From contig JABDDA010000003.1 in assembly GCA_013287845.1 (NCBI GenBank), positions 1 to 51,049 on the forward strand: a DNA stretch of 51,049 nucleotides, in the 5' to 3' direction. Of this stretch, positions 1 to 8,951 are shown in pieces; the first letter of the stretch is position 1, and every line of letters starts with the position of its first letter. The stretch is from Gammaproteobacteria bacterium (lineage in GTDB: Bacteria > Pseudomonadota > Gammaproteobacteria > DSM-16500). The translations under genes were made by a program, and so were the position numbers. The notes below the pieces were generated by a model. It worked only from the letters and a program-made list of their open reading frames with translations. It made no database searches and had not been told where the DNA came from.

Positions 1-863
1 TTGGAAAAGAACCGCGTCGTGATGTGAATCCTGATGAAGCAGTTGCAGTCGGTGCTGCAATTCAAGGTGCTGTGTTATCAGGTTCTGTAACAGATGTTTT
101 ATTATTGGATGTCACTCCGCTTTCATTAGGAATTGAAACATTAGGCGGTGTGATGACAAAACTCATCGAAAAAAATACAACGATTCCAACGAAAGCCACA
201 CAAACTTTTTCAACTGCCGCAGATCAGCAAACTGCTGTGACTGTTCACGTGTTACAAGGTGAACGTGAAATGGCATCAGCAAATAAATCACTAGGACGTT
301 TTGATTTACAAGATATTCCACCTGCACCACGCGGAATGCCGCAAATTGAAGTGACATTTGATATTGATGCGAATGGAATTTTACATGTGTCTGCAAAAGA
401 TAAAGCAACCGGTAAAGCACAATCGATTGTGATTAAAGCATCAAGTGGTTTATCTGAAGAAGAAATTAAAAACATGGTGAAAGATGCAGAAGCGCATGCC
501 GCTGACGATAAAAAATTCCATGAATTAGTTGCTGCGCGAAATACAGCTGACAACATGATTCATGCTGTTTCAAAATCATTGAAAGAAGCCGGTGATAAAG
601 TCAGTGAGGATGAAAAGAAAAATATTGAACAAGCGATTGAGCAATTAAAAGAAGCTGTGAAGAGTGATGATAAAGAAAACATTGAAGCAAAAACAAAAGC
701 ACTGACAGATGCGTCTGCAAAAATGGCAGAACGTTTATATGCAGCGCAACAAGAACAACCGGGTGCGCAATCTTCTGCAGAAGCAGGTGAGAAAAAAGAA
801 GGTGATCATGTTGTCGATGCAGAGTTTGAAGAAGTGAAAGATAATAATAAGGAAGATAAATAA
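1..863 (+). CDS. dnaK: Chaperone DnaK (Hsp70), C-terminal part; 5' end outside window
   Basis: Hsp70 chaperone that binds unfolded cytoplasmic polypeptides in an ATP cycle with DnaJ and GrpE. The reading frame is open from base 3 ([17 protein letters not shown]), so the gene enters from the left; the in-frame GTG at 24 is internal. By comparison with E. coli DnaK about 355 N-terminal residues are missing. Present are the last piece of the nucleotide-binding domain, the hydrophobic linker (VLLLD), the beta substrate-binding domain ([14 protein letters not shown]), the helical lid, and the acidic tail ending [11 protein letters not shown], close to the classical EEVD-like bacterial end. dnaJ follows after a 129-bp gap that holds a strong 90-bp palindrome with a T-rich tract, so the two genes are probably partly uncoupled. 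Confidence 0.97.
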   Translation, partial: GKEPRRDVNPDEAVAVGAAIQGAVLSGSVTDVLLLDVTPLSLGIETLGGVMTKLIEKNTTIPTKATQTFSTAADQQTAVTVHVLQGEREMASANKSLGRFDLQDIPPAPRGMPQIEVTFDIDANGILHVSAKDKATGKAQSIVIKASSGLSEEEIKNMVKDAEAHAADDKKFHELVAARNTADNMIHAVSKSLKEAGDKVSEDEKKNIEQAIEQLKEAVKSDDKENIEAKTKALTDASAKMAERLYAAQQEQPGAQSSAEAGEKKEGDHVVDAEFEEVKDNNKEDK

Positions 864-873
864 AGTCGATATT

Positions 874-963
874 CCGAGCCGCGCGCGTAAGCAAGCGTGT
901 ACAAATTTTCTATTACTGAGAAATTATTTAGAACATACACGCTTGGCTTAGCGCGCGGCTCGG
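874..963. repeat. Palindromic element A, copy 1 (dnaK-dnaJ gap)
   Basis: A 90-bp sequence begins CCGAGCCGCGCGCG and ends CGCGCGGCTCGG, with near-perfect inverted arms of about 28 bases around an AT-rich centre. A second 90-bp copy lies at 41972-42061 in the opposite orientation: the centre of this copy matches the reverse complement of the other. This shows a mobile palindromic (MITE-like) family rather than a simple terminator. The right arm is followed by TTTAATTTTTTTT, so here the hairpin could also work as a rho-independent terminator or attenuator between dnaK and dnaJ. Confidence 0.85.
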
Positions 964-992
964 TTTAATTTTTTTTAATTGAGTAAATTTTT

Positions 993-2123
993 ATGGCAAA
1001 AGCAGATTATTACGAAACGTTAGGTATTCAACGCAATTCTGGCGAAGAAGAAATTAAAAAAGCCTATCGTCGTCTCGCAATGAAATATCATCCGGATCGT
1101 AATCCTGATAACAAAGCCGCTGAAGAAAAATTTAAACAAATTAAAGAAGCATACGAAGTTCTTTCAGATAGTCGCAAACGAGCTGCCTATGATCAATTTG
1201 GTCATGCGGCATCAGAAGGAATGGGTTCAGGTTTTGGTGGTTTTAGTGGTGGGCATGGAAATTTTTCAGATATTTTCGGCGATATTTTCGGTGATATTTT
1301 TGGAGGTGCCCATGGTCATGGTGCACCCGGTCCGCAACGTGGATCTGATTTACGTTATCATCTCGAAATTACATTAGAAAAAGCAGTTGCAGGAACGACT
1401 GTTGAATTAGAAATTCCAACGATGGTGGCGTGTTCAGATTGCCATGGCAGTGGTGCACGAAAAGGTGCAGTGCCTGTCACCTGTCAAGATTGCGATGGGT
1501 ACGGTCAAATTCGCATGCAGCAAGGATTTTTTTCTGTTCAACAAACGTGTCCAACGTGTCGAGGGCAAGGTCGTGTTGTCAATGATCCTTGTGCAACATG
1601 CAGAGGAAAAGGCCGTAAAAAACAAACTAAAAAATTATCTGTCAAAATTCCACCGGGTGTTGATACAGGTGATCGTATTCGTTTAGCAGGCGAAGGTGAA
1701 GCGGGTGAGCAAGGCTCGCATTCCGGTGATTTATATGTGCAAATCCAAATAAAACAACATGCCATTTTTGAACGAGATGGAATAAACTTGCTTTGCGAAA
1801 TGCCAATTAGTTTTGTGACCACTGCCATAGGAGGCGAATTAGATATTCCTACATTAAGTGGAAAAGCAAAATTAAAAATTCCTGCAGAAACACAATCAGG
1901 AAAAGTATTTCGATTGCGTGGAATGGGTGTGCCTTCTGTGCGTGGAGGCTCAATCGGTGATTTACTTTGCAGAGTGGTTGTTGAAACACCGATTAACCTT
2001 TCGCATAAACAAAAAGAGTTATTAAAAGAATTTGAAAAAACAATGTTAACAGAAGGTGATAAACATAATCCTAAATCACGTTCATGGTTTGATCGCGTTA
2101 AAAAATTTTTTGAAGAAATCTAA
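993..2123 (+). CDS. dnaJ: Co-chaperone DnaJ (Hsp40)
   Basis: Type I Hsp40 that delivers clients to DnaK and stimulates its ATPase. The 376-residue protein matches the usual length. Domains in order: J domain (residues 1-70) with the HPD motif at H33, a glycine/phenylalanine-rich linker (about 75-120) with repeated [10 protein letters not shown] units, a zinc-finger region with all four CxxCxGxG repeats ([32 protein letters not shown]), then the C-terminal substrate-binding beta domains. The start ATG lies 29 bases after palindrome A. The 3' end is followed by palindrome C before greA. No dapB-carAB genes sit downstream, although related genera can have them there. Confidence 0.98.
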   Translation: MAKADYYETLGIQRNSGEEEIKKAYRRLAMKYHPDRNPDNKAAEEKFKQIKEAYEVLSDSRKRAAYDQFGHAASEGMGSGFGGFSGGHGNFSDIFGDIFGDIFGGAHGHGAPGPQRGSDLRYHLEITLEKAVAGTTVELEIPTMVACSDCHGSGARKGAVPVTCQDCDGYGQIRMQQGFFSVQQTCPTCRGQGRVVNDPCATCRGKGRKKQTKKLSVKIPPGVDTGDRIRLAGEGEAGEQGSHSGDLYVQIQIKQHAIFERDGINLLCEMPISFVTTAIGGELDIPTLSGKAKLKIPAETQSGKVFRLRGMGVPSVRGGSIGDLLCRVVVETPINLSHKQKELLKEFEKTMLTEGDKHNPKSRSWFDRVKKFFEEI

Positions 2124-2132
2124 TTGCAGAAT

Positions 2133-2267
2133 ACCTCTAGAAATTAGATATTTTGCATTAGAACGAGGCGCGCGAAATTTTTAAAAGCGGAGTTTATATT
2201 TTAATAAATGAGCATTTTAAAAATGAGCGCAACGAAGTTATAATGCAAAATAGCAATTTCTAGAGGT
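2133..2267. repeat. Palindromic element C (135 bp) forming the greA leader
   Basis: The dnaJ-greA gap is almost entirely one imperfect inverted repeat. It starts ACCTCTAGAAATT and ends AATTTCTAGAGGT, and symmetry continues inward through TTTTGCATTA / TAATGCAAAA and GCGCGAAATTTTTAAAA / TTTTAAAAATGAGCGC. Such full-length palindromy without an ORF fits a MITE. It is the only copy in this window. Its right end supplies AGAGG (2262-2266), six bases before the greA ATG, and a TATAAT at 2239-2244. Confidence 0.75.
2239..2244 (+). promoter_or_regulatory. Possible greA -10 box inside palindrome C
   Basis: A perfect TATAAT lies in the right arm of palindrome C, about 29 bases upstream of the greA ATG. 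The best -35 candidate, TTTTAA at 2215-2220 with an 18-base spacer, matches TTGACA at only three positions. A transcript from here would have a short leader carrying the AGAGG ribosome-binding site. The -10 hexamer is seen; promoter activity is inferred. Confidence 0.35.
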
Positions 2268-2272
2268 GTTCT

Positions 2273-2749
2273 ATGCAAAAAACTCCGATGACAGTATTGG
2301 GTGCAGAAATGTTACGTGATGAATTGCAACGTTTAAAAACAGTGGATCGTCCTCGTATTACCGCTGCAATTGCAGAAGCGCGTGCGCACGGTGATTTAAA
2401 AGAAAATGCGGAATATCATGCTGCACGTGAACAACAAAGTTTTAATGAAGGCCGTATTTTAGATATTGAATCGAAACTTTCTTTTGCACAAATTATTGAT
2501 GTCACGCAAATTGCAAATACGGGCCGCGTTATTTTTGGTGTCATTGTTGTATTAATTAATCCAGAAACAGGGAAAAAAGTGCGTTATCAAATTGTGGGTG
2601 AAGATGAAGCGAATGTTGAAAAAAATAAAATTTCAGTGACTTCTCCGATTGCGCGCGCATTGATTGGAAAATATGTGGATGATGTTGTCGAAGTGCGCAC
2701 ACCGGAAGGAAGTGCATCTTACGAAATCTTAGAAGTGATACACGAATAA
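2273..2749 (+). CDS. greA: Transcription elongation factor GreA
   Basis: GreA binds the RNA polymerase secondary channel and stimulates cleavage of backtracked transcripts. At 158 residues it has the E. coli length. The N-terminal coiled coil (about residues 1-75) carries the signature [16 protein letters not shown] with the acidic tip residues that coordinate the catalytic metal. The C-terminal globular domain (80-158) ends in a typical SYEILEV segment. The start is supported by AGAGG at six bases, contributed by the adjoining palindrome. The stop codon directly abuts the rlmE start, which suggests co-translation. Confidence 0.97.
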   Translation: MQKTPMTVLGAEMLRDELQRLKTVDRPRITAAIAEARAHGDLKENAEYHAAREQQSFNEGRILDIESKLSFAQIIDVTQIANTGRVIFGVIVVLINPETGKKVRYQIVGEDEANVEKNKISVTSPIARALIGKYVDDVVEVRTPEGSASYEILEVIHE

Positions 2750-3361
2750 ATGGTGAAAAAAAGCAGCAGTCAACGTTGGCTACAAGAACATTTTTCTGAT
2801 CCGTATGTGAAAAAAGCGCAGCAAATGGGTTATCGTTCTCGTGCTGTTTATAAGCTAATTGAATTACAAGAACGTGATCGTCTTTTTAAATCGGGCATGA
2901 CGATTGTTGAATTAGGTGCAGCGCCCGGTAGTTGGTCGCAAGTCATGAAAAAATGGGTAGGCGATCGCGGAAAAATTATTGCGCTTGATTTATTAGCGAT
3001 GGATCCGATTGAGGGTGTGGAATTTATTCAAGGTGATTTTTCATCGGATATTATTTTTGAAGCATTATTGTCACGGATTCAAACTATAAAAGTGGATTGG
3101 GTGGTATCTGATATGGCACCTAATCTCAGCGGGATCAGTAGTGTGGATCAACCGCGCGCAATGGCTTTAGCTGAATTAGCGTTGGATTTTGCGATACGAA
3201 TTTTAAAAAAAGAAGGCGGTTTTCTGATTAAATTATTTCAAGGAGAAGGATTTGATTCTTTTCTTAAGACAGTACGCCAACATTTTACAAAGGTCACAAT
3301 ACGCAAACCAAAAGCATCACGCGATCGATCGAGTGAAGTTTATATTGTTGCAAGAAAATAA
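2750..3361 (+). CDS. rlmE: 23S rRNA (uridine 2552 2'-O)-methyltransferase RlmE
   Basis: SAM-dependent 2'-O-methyltransferase (RrmJ/FtsJ family) that modifies U2552 of 23S rRNA late in 50S assembly. The 203-residue protein shows the SAM site VELGAAPGSWSQV and the K-D-K-E catalytic tetrad: K35 in SRAVYKLIEL, D in VVSDMAPNLSG, K in GGFLIKLFQGEGF, and E in the terminal SSEVYIVARK. The ATG at 2750 follows the greA stop with no gap. Downstream ftsH keeps the conserved rlmE-ftsH order. A yhbY gene, found before rlmE in enterobacteria, is not present here. Confidence 0.97.
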   Translation: MVKKSSSQRWLQEHFSDPYVKKAQQMGYRSRAVYKLIELQERDRLFKSGMTIVELGAAPGSWSQVMKKWVGDRGKIIALDLLAMDPIEGVEFIQGDFSSDIIFEALLSRIQTIKVDWVVSDMAPNLSGISSVDQPRAMALAELALDFAIRILKKEGGFLIKLFQGEGFDSFLKTVRQHFTKVTIRKPKASRDRSSEVYIVARK

Positions 3362-3425
3362 TGCTAGCTCATGAGAGCTCTGCTAAACTGAATTATCATT
3401 TTTTAGACATGAAGAGGTCAGCACG

Positions 3426-5324
3426 GTGAACGATACTATCAAAACGATTTTGTTATGGATGGTTGCAGGTGTTATTCTCGTTTCAGTCTTTAATATTTTT
3501 GGGCCCCGAAATGAGCCCGAAGAAAAAATCAGCTATTCCACATTTTTAACTGAAATTAAGCAAGGTAATGTCAGTTCTGTCACGATTACAGAACAAGATG
3601 TGCTCGGAACTTTGCAAAATAATAAGGCTTTTTCTACGTATTTACCGATGCGGCAAGATCCGGGACTTTTAAAAGATTTAATTGATAAGAATGTCACAAT
3701 CAAAGGTAAACCCCCTGAACAACCTGGTTTATTAATGCATCTTTTAAATTTATTACCGTGGATTATTTTATTTGCAATTTGGATTTATGTTTTACGTCAA
3801 CAAGCCGGTGCAGGTCGCGGGGGTGCATTTTCATTTGGCCGCAGTCGTGCGCGATTGTTAGGTGAAGATCAAGTAAAAATTACATTTGCAGATGTTGCAG
3901 GTGTTGAAGAAGCAAAAGAAGAAGTGAAAGAATTAGTCGATTTTCTTCGTGATCCAGGCAAGTTTCAGAAACTCGGTGGAAAAATTCCACAAGGCGTTTT
4001 ATTAATTGGTCCTCCTGGAACAGGAAAAACATTATTAGCAAAAGCAGTTGCAGGTGAAGCAAAAGTTCCTTTCTTTACTATTTCAGGTTCTGATTTTGTA
4101 GAAATGTTTGTGGGTGTCGGTGCATCACGTGTTCGCGATATGTTTGAGCAAGCAAAAAAACAAGCGCCGTGCATTATTTTTATCGATGAAATTGATGCAG
4201 TCGGTCGTCATCGTGGAGCAGGATTAGGCGGTGGTCACGATGAACGCGAACAAACATTGAATCAATTATTAGTTGAAATGGATGGTTTCCAAGGAAATGA
4301 AGGTGTGATTGTGATTGCTGCAACCAATCGTCCTGATGTATTAGATCCTGCATTATTACGTCCAGGTCGATTCGATAGACAAGTGACAGTGGGATTACCT
4401 GATATTAAAGGCCGAGAACAAATTTTAAAAGTACACATGCGTAAAGTTCCTTTATCAGATGATGTGGTTGTGTCTGTTATTGCGCGCAGTACACCTGGAT
4501 TTTCTGGTGCAGATTTAGCAAACATTGTGAATGAAGCGGCTTTATTTGCTGCACGTGGAAATAAACGGGTTGTTGGAATGGAAGAATTTGAAAAAGCAAA
4601 AGATAAAGTGATTATGGGTGCAGAACGTCGATCAATGGTGATGAGTGAATCAGAGAAAAAAATTACTGCATATCATGAATCGGGTCACGCGATTGTTGGA
4701 CTCAATGTTCCTGAACATGATCCTGTTCATAAAGTTACAATTATTCCGCGTGGAAGAGCATTAGGTGTCACTGTATTTTTACCTGAAGGTGATCGTTATA
4801 GTTATACGAAACAATATTTAGAAAGCAGAATTTCAGGATTATTTGGCGGACGTATTGCAGAAGAAATTATTTTTGGACCAGGAAAAGTGACAACGGGTGC
4901 ATCAAACGATATTCAAAAAGCAACAGAAATTGCGAGAAATATGGTAACAAAATGGGGATTGTCTGAACGGTTAGGTCCTCTGACATTTGGTGAAGATGAA
5001 GGTGAAATTTTCTTAGGCCATTCTGTTGCGCGACACAAAGAAATTTCTGAAACGACGTCAGCTGTGATTGATCAAGAAGTTCATCACATCATTGAACAAA
5101 ATTATCGTCGTGCAGAAAAAATTCTGAAAGAAAGTATTGATAAATTGCATGCAATGGCGCAAGCACTTATTAAATACGAAACGATTAACGCAGAACAAAT
5201 TGACGATATCATGGCGGGAAAAATTCCGCGTGAACCTGCTGGTTGGCAAGATACTGGCAACAAACCAGCGCCTGCGCCTACATTTCCTCAGGAACCACTC
5301 GGTCAAAAAAATGAAACACACTAA
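3426..5324 (+). CDS. ftsH: ATP-dependent membrane zinc protease FtsH
   Basis: AAA+ metalloprotease anchored in the inner membrane; it degrades misassembled membrane proteins and regulators such as LpxC in E. coli. The 632-residue protein starts at GTG, with AGAGG about nine bases upstream. Two membrane segments (about residues 7-26 and 103-126) flank a small periplasmic domain. Walker A is GPPGTGKT from G195, Walker B is IIFIDEID, the second region of homology ends RPGRFDRQ, and the zinc site HESGH starts at H417. The tail is proline-rich. The last 14 bases overlap the glmM start; folP, which separates these genes in E. coli, is absent. Confidence 0.98.
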   Translation: MNDTIKTILLWMVAGVILVSVFNIFGPRNEPEEKISYSTFLTEIKQGNVSSVTITEQDVLGTLQNNKAFSTYLPMRQDPGLLKDLIDKNVTIKGKPPEQPGLLMHLLNLLPWIILFAIWIYVLRQQAGAGRGGAFSFGRSRARLLGEDQVKITFADVAGVEEAKEEVKELVDFLRDPGKFQKLGGKIPQGVLLIGPPGTGKTLLAKAVAGEAKVPFFTISGSDFVEMFVGVGASRVRDMFEQAKKQAPCIIFIDEIDAVGRHRGAGLGGGHDEREQTLNQLLVEMDGFQGNEGVIVIAATNRPDVLDPALLRPGRFDRQVTVGLPDIKGREQILKVHMRKVPLSDDVVVSVIARSTPGFSGADLANIVNEAALFAARGNKRVVGMEEFEKAKDKVIMGAERRSMVMSESEKKITAYHESGHAIVGLNVPEHDPVHKVTIIPRGRALGVTVFLPEGDRYSYTKQYLESRISGLFGGRIAEEIIFGPGKVTTGASNDIQKATEIARNMVTKWGLSERLGPLTFGEDEGEIFLGHSVARHKEISETTSAVIDQEVHHIIEQNYRRAEKILKESIDKLHAMAQALIKYETINAEQIDDIMAGKIPREPAGWQDTGNKPAPAPTFPQEPLGQKNETH

Positions 5325-6675
5325 TCAATCACGAAAATATTTTGGAACGGATGGAATTCGTGGACGTGTGGGGACATGGCCCATTAATGCAGAATTTATT
5401 TTGAAATTAGGTTGGGCAGTCGGTGAAGTACTCGCGCGACAAGGTCGTCACGGAAAAGTTTTAATTGGAAAAGATACACGCATTTCTGGCTACATGTTTG
5501 AATCTGTACTTGAAGCAGGACTCTCTGCAGCAGGAGTGGATACCCATCTTTTAGGTCCGATGCCAACACCCGCGATTGCTTATCTAACACGAACATTGCG
5601 CGCACAAGCAGGCATTGTTATCAGCGCATCCCATAATCCTTATTTTGATAATGGAATTAAATTTTTTTCATCACAAGGAACAAAATTACCGGATGAAGTT
5701 GAATTAGCAATTGAAGAACAAATTGAAAAACCAATGACGACAGTCGATTCTGCAGAATTAGGAAAAGCACTTCGTATTGTCGATGCACCAGGACGTTATA
5801 TTGAATTTTGCAAAAGCACAGTCTCTTCTGATATCAAATTAAATGGCTTAAAAATAGTGGTAGATTGCGCGAATGGCGCAGCGTATCACATTGCGCCGAA
5901 TGTATTTCGTGAATTAGGTGCAGATGTTATTGAGCTGGGTGTAGAACCGAATGGACTCAATATCAATTTAAATTGTGGTGCAATGCATCCTGATTCTTTA
6001 CGCCAATCTGTTTTACAACATCAAGCGAATTTAGGAATCGCACTTGATGGTGATGGTGATCGCGTCATCATGATTGATGAAAAAGGAAATATTTTAGATG
6101 GCGATGAAATGTTATTTATTATTGCGCGCGAACGTCATGCACGAAAAAAATTACGCGGTGGTGTTGTTGGAACAGTGATGTCTAATTTTGGATTAGAAAA
6201 AGCGTTATTAGATTTAGGAATTGAATTCACGCGCGTTTCGGTAGGTGATCGTTATGTCGCAGCTGAATTGCGTGAACGTCAATGGGAATTAGGCGGTGAA
6301 CCGTCTGGACATATTGTCTGTTACGATTCCAACACAACAGGGGATGGAATTGTCACTGCATTACAAGTAATTTCAGCAATGTGTCATAAAAATTGTTCGT
6401 TATCTGCATTGAAAAATGGCTTACAAAAAATGCCGCAAATATTAGTGAATATTAAAACGAATTCACTCGATAAAAAATTTTTTGAAAAACCGCGTATTCA
6501 ACAAGCAGTGAATGAAGTAGAAAAAAAATTGAATCACACCGGACGTGTTTTATTACGCAGCTCAGGAACAGAACCTTTAATTCGCATTATGGTGGAAGGT
6601 GAAGATTCTGCGAATGTAAAATTATTTGCGGATTATTTAGTGAAAGTTGTTAAAGAAGAAATTTCTGAGTCGTGA
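5311..6675 (+). CDS. glmM: Phosphoglucosamine mutase GlmM
   Basis: Converts glucosamine-6-phosphate to glucosamine-1-phosphate for UDP-GlcNAc, feeding peptidoglycan and lipopolysaccharide synthesis. I place the start at the ATG at 5311, giving 454 residues ([18 protein letters not shown]), because the family begins just before [10 protein letters not shown]; a longer frame from 5137 runs inside ftsH and adds nonsense. The phosphoserine motif ISASHNP has its active serine at S107, the metal loop is DGDGDR, and the sugar loop is [22 protein letters not shown] near the end is the phosphate-binding domain. The 14-base overlap with ftsH suggests translational coupling. Confidence 0.96.
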   Translation: MKHTNQSRKYFGTDGIRGRVGTWPINAEFILKLGWAVGEVLARQGRHGKVLIGKDTRISGYMFESVLEAGLSAAGVDTHLLGPMPTPAIAYLTRTLRAQAGIVISASHNPYFDNGIKFFSSQGTKLPDEVELAIEEQIEKPMTTVDSAELGKALRIVDAPGRYIEFCKSTVSSDIKLNGLKIVVDCANGAAYHIAPNVFRELGADVIELGVEPNGLNINLNCGAMHPDSLRQSVLQHQANLGIALDGDGDRVIMIDEKGNILDGDEMLFIIARERHARKKLRGGVVGTVMSNFGLEKALLDLGIEFTRVSVGDRYVAAELRERQWELGGEPSGHIVCYDSNTTGDGIVTALQVISAMCHKNCSLSALKNGLQKMPQILVNIKTNSLDKKFFEKPRIQQAVNEVEKKLNHTGRVLLRSSGTEPLIRIMVEGEDSANVKLFADYLVKVVKEEISES

Positions 6676-6696
6676 GTAATCAATTTTAATTATTTT

Positions 6697-7701
6697 TTAA
6701 AGCGTGGGTTCTGTAGTGGGTGGTAATAATTGCTGCATGCAATGCGCTAATATTTCTGGTCTGTTTTTTTTGTTGAAACCAAGATAAATTTTATTTATTT
6801 TTTCGAGTTCAATAATAATTTCTTTTTGGTTTTTATGTTTTTCCGCAGGAAGAGTGGCGGTTAGTTTTTCATTTAATCGTTTCTGAGCAACTTCTTTTTT
6901 TTCTTTTTCAAAAGGTTCAGTTAAAGCAATTAAAATTAATGATTGTGCGTCATCTTCTCCCACCAATTTGATAACTTGCTTAATTGAAGCAGTGAGCTCT
7001 GCTTTTTCCTTTAGATCATCATGAGTTGCAGTAATGGGTTTGAAAGTTAAAATACTTTTAGCTTCCCTATGCAGTTTCATTTCATATTCTAAAAGAGATT
7101 GATAAAAGTTTTCTAAATTTTCTTTTGGAACATCCACAGTGGGACGTGCTCTGTTATGCATATTTGTCACATTTAAATATGCTTTATTTTCTTTGCATAT
7201 GGGTAATAGAATTTGTAATTTTTTTGCATCAAGTGCAAAAGAAATTCCAGGGGGATAAATAATTTCAGTTGCGCCATATTCTTTTAGTTTATTGATGATG
7301 GCGTTTTGAAATTTTTCTTCTTTTTCTATTCTTTCTACAGTAGTTATTTTAGGCGCAGATGATTTTCCATGTAATTTCATATTCACGAATAACCATTGGC
7401 TTTTAGGAATAGCATATGAAATTTTAGCTGTATCTTGGCGAAAAATAAAATAATCAGAATTCTCTCTTAATGCTGCAAGTATTTTTGGTTTTTTTGTTCC
7501 GCGTACATCAAAGATAACAGTTTCTTCTTTTTCATAAGGGTATGAAAAAGCAAATTTTGCGCTTGGGTCATGGAGTTTTTCTTCTTCAGGATGAATAGAA
7601 TCATATCTGATATTTTCTATCTCAGATTCATTTTGTAATAGCTGGAACAGTTCATTTTTATAATAAAATGGATTGCCTTGTTTACTGCTGCTTTTTGTCA
7701 T
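6697..7701 (-). CDS. Orphan protein, 334 residues, function unknown
   Basis: I do not recognise a family. The product is hydrophilic and lysine- and glutamate-rich, with no signal peptide and no membrane segment. The last third is probably helical (residues about 215-320) and ends in an IYLGFNKKNRPEILAHC block followed by a proline/threonine tail. It converges on glmM with only 21 bases between the stops. The start is well supported by GAGGAG just upstream on the minus strand, and an extended -10 (TGCTATAAT) lies about 45 bases from the ATG, so this is very likely a real, independently transcribed gene. Confidence 0.7.
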   Translation of the reverse strand: MTKSSSKQGNPFYYKNELFQLLQNESEIENIRYDSIHPEEEKLHDPSAKFAFSYPYEKEETVIFDVRGTKKPKILAALRENSDYFIFRQDTAKISYAIPKSQWLFVNMKLHGKSSAPKITTVERIEKEEKFQNAIINKLKEYGATEIIYPPGISFALDAKKLQILLPICKENKAYLNVTNMHNRARPTVDVPKENLENFYQSLLEYEMKLHREAKSILTFKPITATHDDLKEKAELTASIKQVIKLVGEDDAQSLILIALTEPFEKEKKEVAQKRLNEKLTATLPAEKHKNQKEIIIELEKINKIYLGFNKKNRPEILAHCMQQLLPPTTEPTL

Positions 7702-7744
7702 AAAAGTGACTCCTCATCAATTTTTAATAATAGTTATCATGTAG

Positions 7745-7753
7745 ATTATAGCA
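7745..7753 (-). promoter_or_regulatory. Extended -10 promoter of the 334-residue orphan
   Basis: Read on the minus strand the sequence is TGCTATAAT, a perfect -10 hexamer with the TGn extension. It lies 44-52 bases upstream of the ATG at 7701. No good -35 hexamer is seen at 16-18 bases, which is usual for extended -10 promoters. The same nine bases precede the ankyrin gene and the LRR-like gene. Confidence 0.55.
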
Positions 7754-7805
7754 AATTTCAGCTATTTTTTTGATCGATCGGTAACAGGATGATTTTACTC
7801 AGGTA

Positions 7806-7837
7806 GAAAAATAAAGGCACGGTAAACGTGCCTTTAT
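7806..7837 (-). terminator. Rho-independent terminator of the HU-type gene
   Basis: A perfect stem AAAGGCACG / CGTGCCTTT with a five-base loop lies 20 bases beyond the stop codon of the HU-type gene on the minus strand and is followed on that strand by ATTTTTC. Confidence 0.85.
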
Positions 7838-7856
7838 CGTGTGAAGATGGAGATGA

Positions 7857-8258
7857 TTAATCAACCATTTCTTTTAGTTTTTTCAATGCACGAATTTTAA
7901 CAACTTTGTAAGCAGGTTTCGCTTTGAACATCATTTCTTGTCCGGTGAAAGGATTGATTCCTTTGCGTGCTGGACGAGCTGGTTTTTTAACAACAACGAT
8001 TTTTAATAAACCAGGTAAAACGAATTTGCCAGGACCACGTGATTTAACGTGCAATTCAACGAGTTTAGCGAGCGCTTCTAATGTTCCAGTGATATCGCGT
8101 TTGGAAACACCAGTCATTTCACCAATTGCTCTCATCATTCCACCTTTGGTGAGCGGATCCTTAATGGTAGGAACCTTTCTCACAACAGGGGCTTTAGAAA
8201 GTTTTTTATTGCTCGCTTTTCCATTGGTTTTGGCAGACATTTTCTTTTTAGCAGCCAT
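7857..8258 (-). CDS. HU/IHF-family DNA-binding protein with basic N-terminal tail
   Basis: Nucleoid-associated DNA-bending protein. Residues from about 35 to 133 follow the HU fold: helices with MMRAIGEMTGVSKRDI, then the beta arms with GPGKFVLPGLLKIVV, and the signature GINPFTGQEMMFKAKP. The first ~33 residues form an extra tail rich in lysine and alanine (MAAKKKMSAKTNGKASNKK), absent from E. coli HU (90 residues) and reminiscent of histone H1-like tails. The ATG is preceded by AGAGGA. The gene is monocistronic, with its own terminator, and divergent from rplM. I give no symbol because it could be a paralogue of the standard hupA/hupB. Confidence 0.9.
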   Translation of the reverse strand: MAAKKKMSAKTNGKASNKKLSKAPVVRKVPTIKDPLTKGGMMRAIGEMTGVSKRDITGTLEALAKLVELHVKSRGPGKFVLPGLLKIVVVKKPARPARKGINPFTGQEMMFKAKPAYKVVKIRALKKLKEMVD

Positions 8259-8340
8259 TAGTTATTCCTCTTAAAAGTCAATAAAAAAACACGGCCTACA
8301 ATAACATAACTTTATTCTTTTGCGAAAGTTTTTTTTATGA

Positions 8341-8365
8341 AAAAAGGCTTTGTTCAAAGCTTTTT
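8341..8365. other. Hairpin in the HU-rplM divergent region
   Basis: GCTTTG and CAAAGC, separated by two bases and extended by A- and T-runs, form an 11-bp stem with one bulge. It resembles a terminator in either direction, but no gene converges on it. It may lie in a leader or block read-through between the divergent promoters. The rest of this 248-base gap holds the rplM promoter candidate and no ORF. Confidence 0.3.
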
Positions 8366-8426
8366 ATTTCTAAGCAAAAAATAAAATTATTTGGCATTCG
8401 AATTCATGCAGAATTTGCATCAAGAC

Positions 8427-8455
8427 TTGCGTAGTCATTCGCATTCCTATAGAAT
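8427..8455 (+). promoter_or_regulatory. Candidate rplM promoter
   Basis: TTGCGT at 8427-8432 and TAGAAT at 8450-8455 are separated by exactly 17 bases. The -10 matches consensus at five of six positions and the -35 at about three. The spot is about 50 bases upstream of the rplM start, a normal distance for a ribosomal operon. Confidence 0.4.
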
Positions 8456-8506
8456 CTGCCATCTTTTCAATCCTTAGCTATTTATAACTCACGGGAGTGA
8501 GGACAA

Positions 8507-8947
8507 ATGAAAACTTTTCAAGCAAAAAATGGAACAGTCGCGAATAACTGGTTTATTGTTGATGCGGCTGGGCAAACACTAGGTCGTTTAGCAAGCCAAA
8601 TTGCAGTGCGATTACGCGGAAAACACAAGCCTGAATATACGCCTCATGTTGATACAGGCGATTATATTGTTGTGATTAACGCAGAAAAAATTCGTGTGAC
8701 GGGTACAAAAACAAAAGATAAAATTTACCGCCGTCATAGTGGTTATCCAGGTGGTATGAAAGAAATCACATTTGAAAAATTACGCGCAACACATCCTATT
8801 CGGGTTATTGAAATTGCAGTGAAAGGAATGTTGCCTAAAAATACGTTAGGTCGTGATATGTATCGCAAATTAAAAGTGTATGCTGGATCAGCACATCCCC
8901 ATGCTGCACAACAACCCCAAGAACTTAATTTATCAGAGGCAGAGTAA
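8507..8947 (+). CDS. rplM: 50S ribosomal protein L13
   Basis: Early-assembling large-subunit protein. The 146 residues match the family (142 in E. coli), with diagnostic segments [38 protein letters not shown] and [13 protein letters not shown]. The C-terminal tail is a few residues longer than usual. A GGGAGTGAGGA ribosome-binding site precedes the ATG. It heads the conserved rplM-rpsI pair, with rpsI starting four bases after its stop. In E. coli L13 represses its own operon; no such site could be recognised here. Confidence 0.98.
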   Translation: MKTFQAKNGTVANNWFIVDAAGQTLGRLASQIAVRLRGKHKPEYTPHVDTGDYIVVINAEKIRVTGTKTKDKIYRRHSGYPGGMKEITFEKLRATHPIRVIEIAVKGMLPKNTLGRDMYRKLKVYAGSAHPHAAQQPQELNLSEAE

Positions 8948-8951
8948 CGCA

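Noticed and set aside
5137-5310. N-terminal extension of glmM by 58 codons
   Set aside because: The extra segment is out-of-frame ftsH sequence with no similarity to phosphoglucosamine mutases; the ATG at 5311 fits the family start.
8880-8951. N-terminal extension of rpsI into rplM
   Set aside because: The ATG at 8952 gives the normal S9 start, four bases after rplM; the extension is rplM read in another frame.
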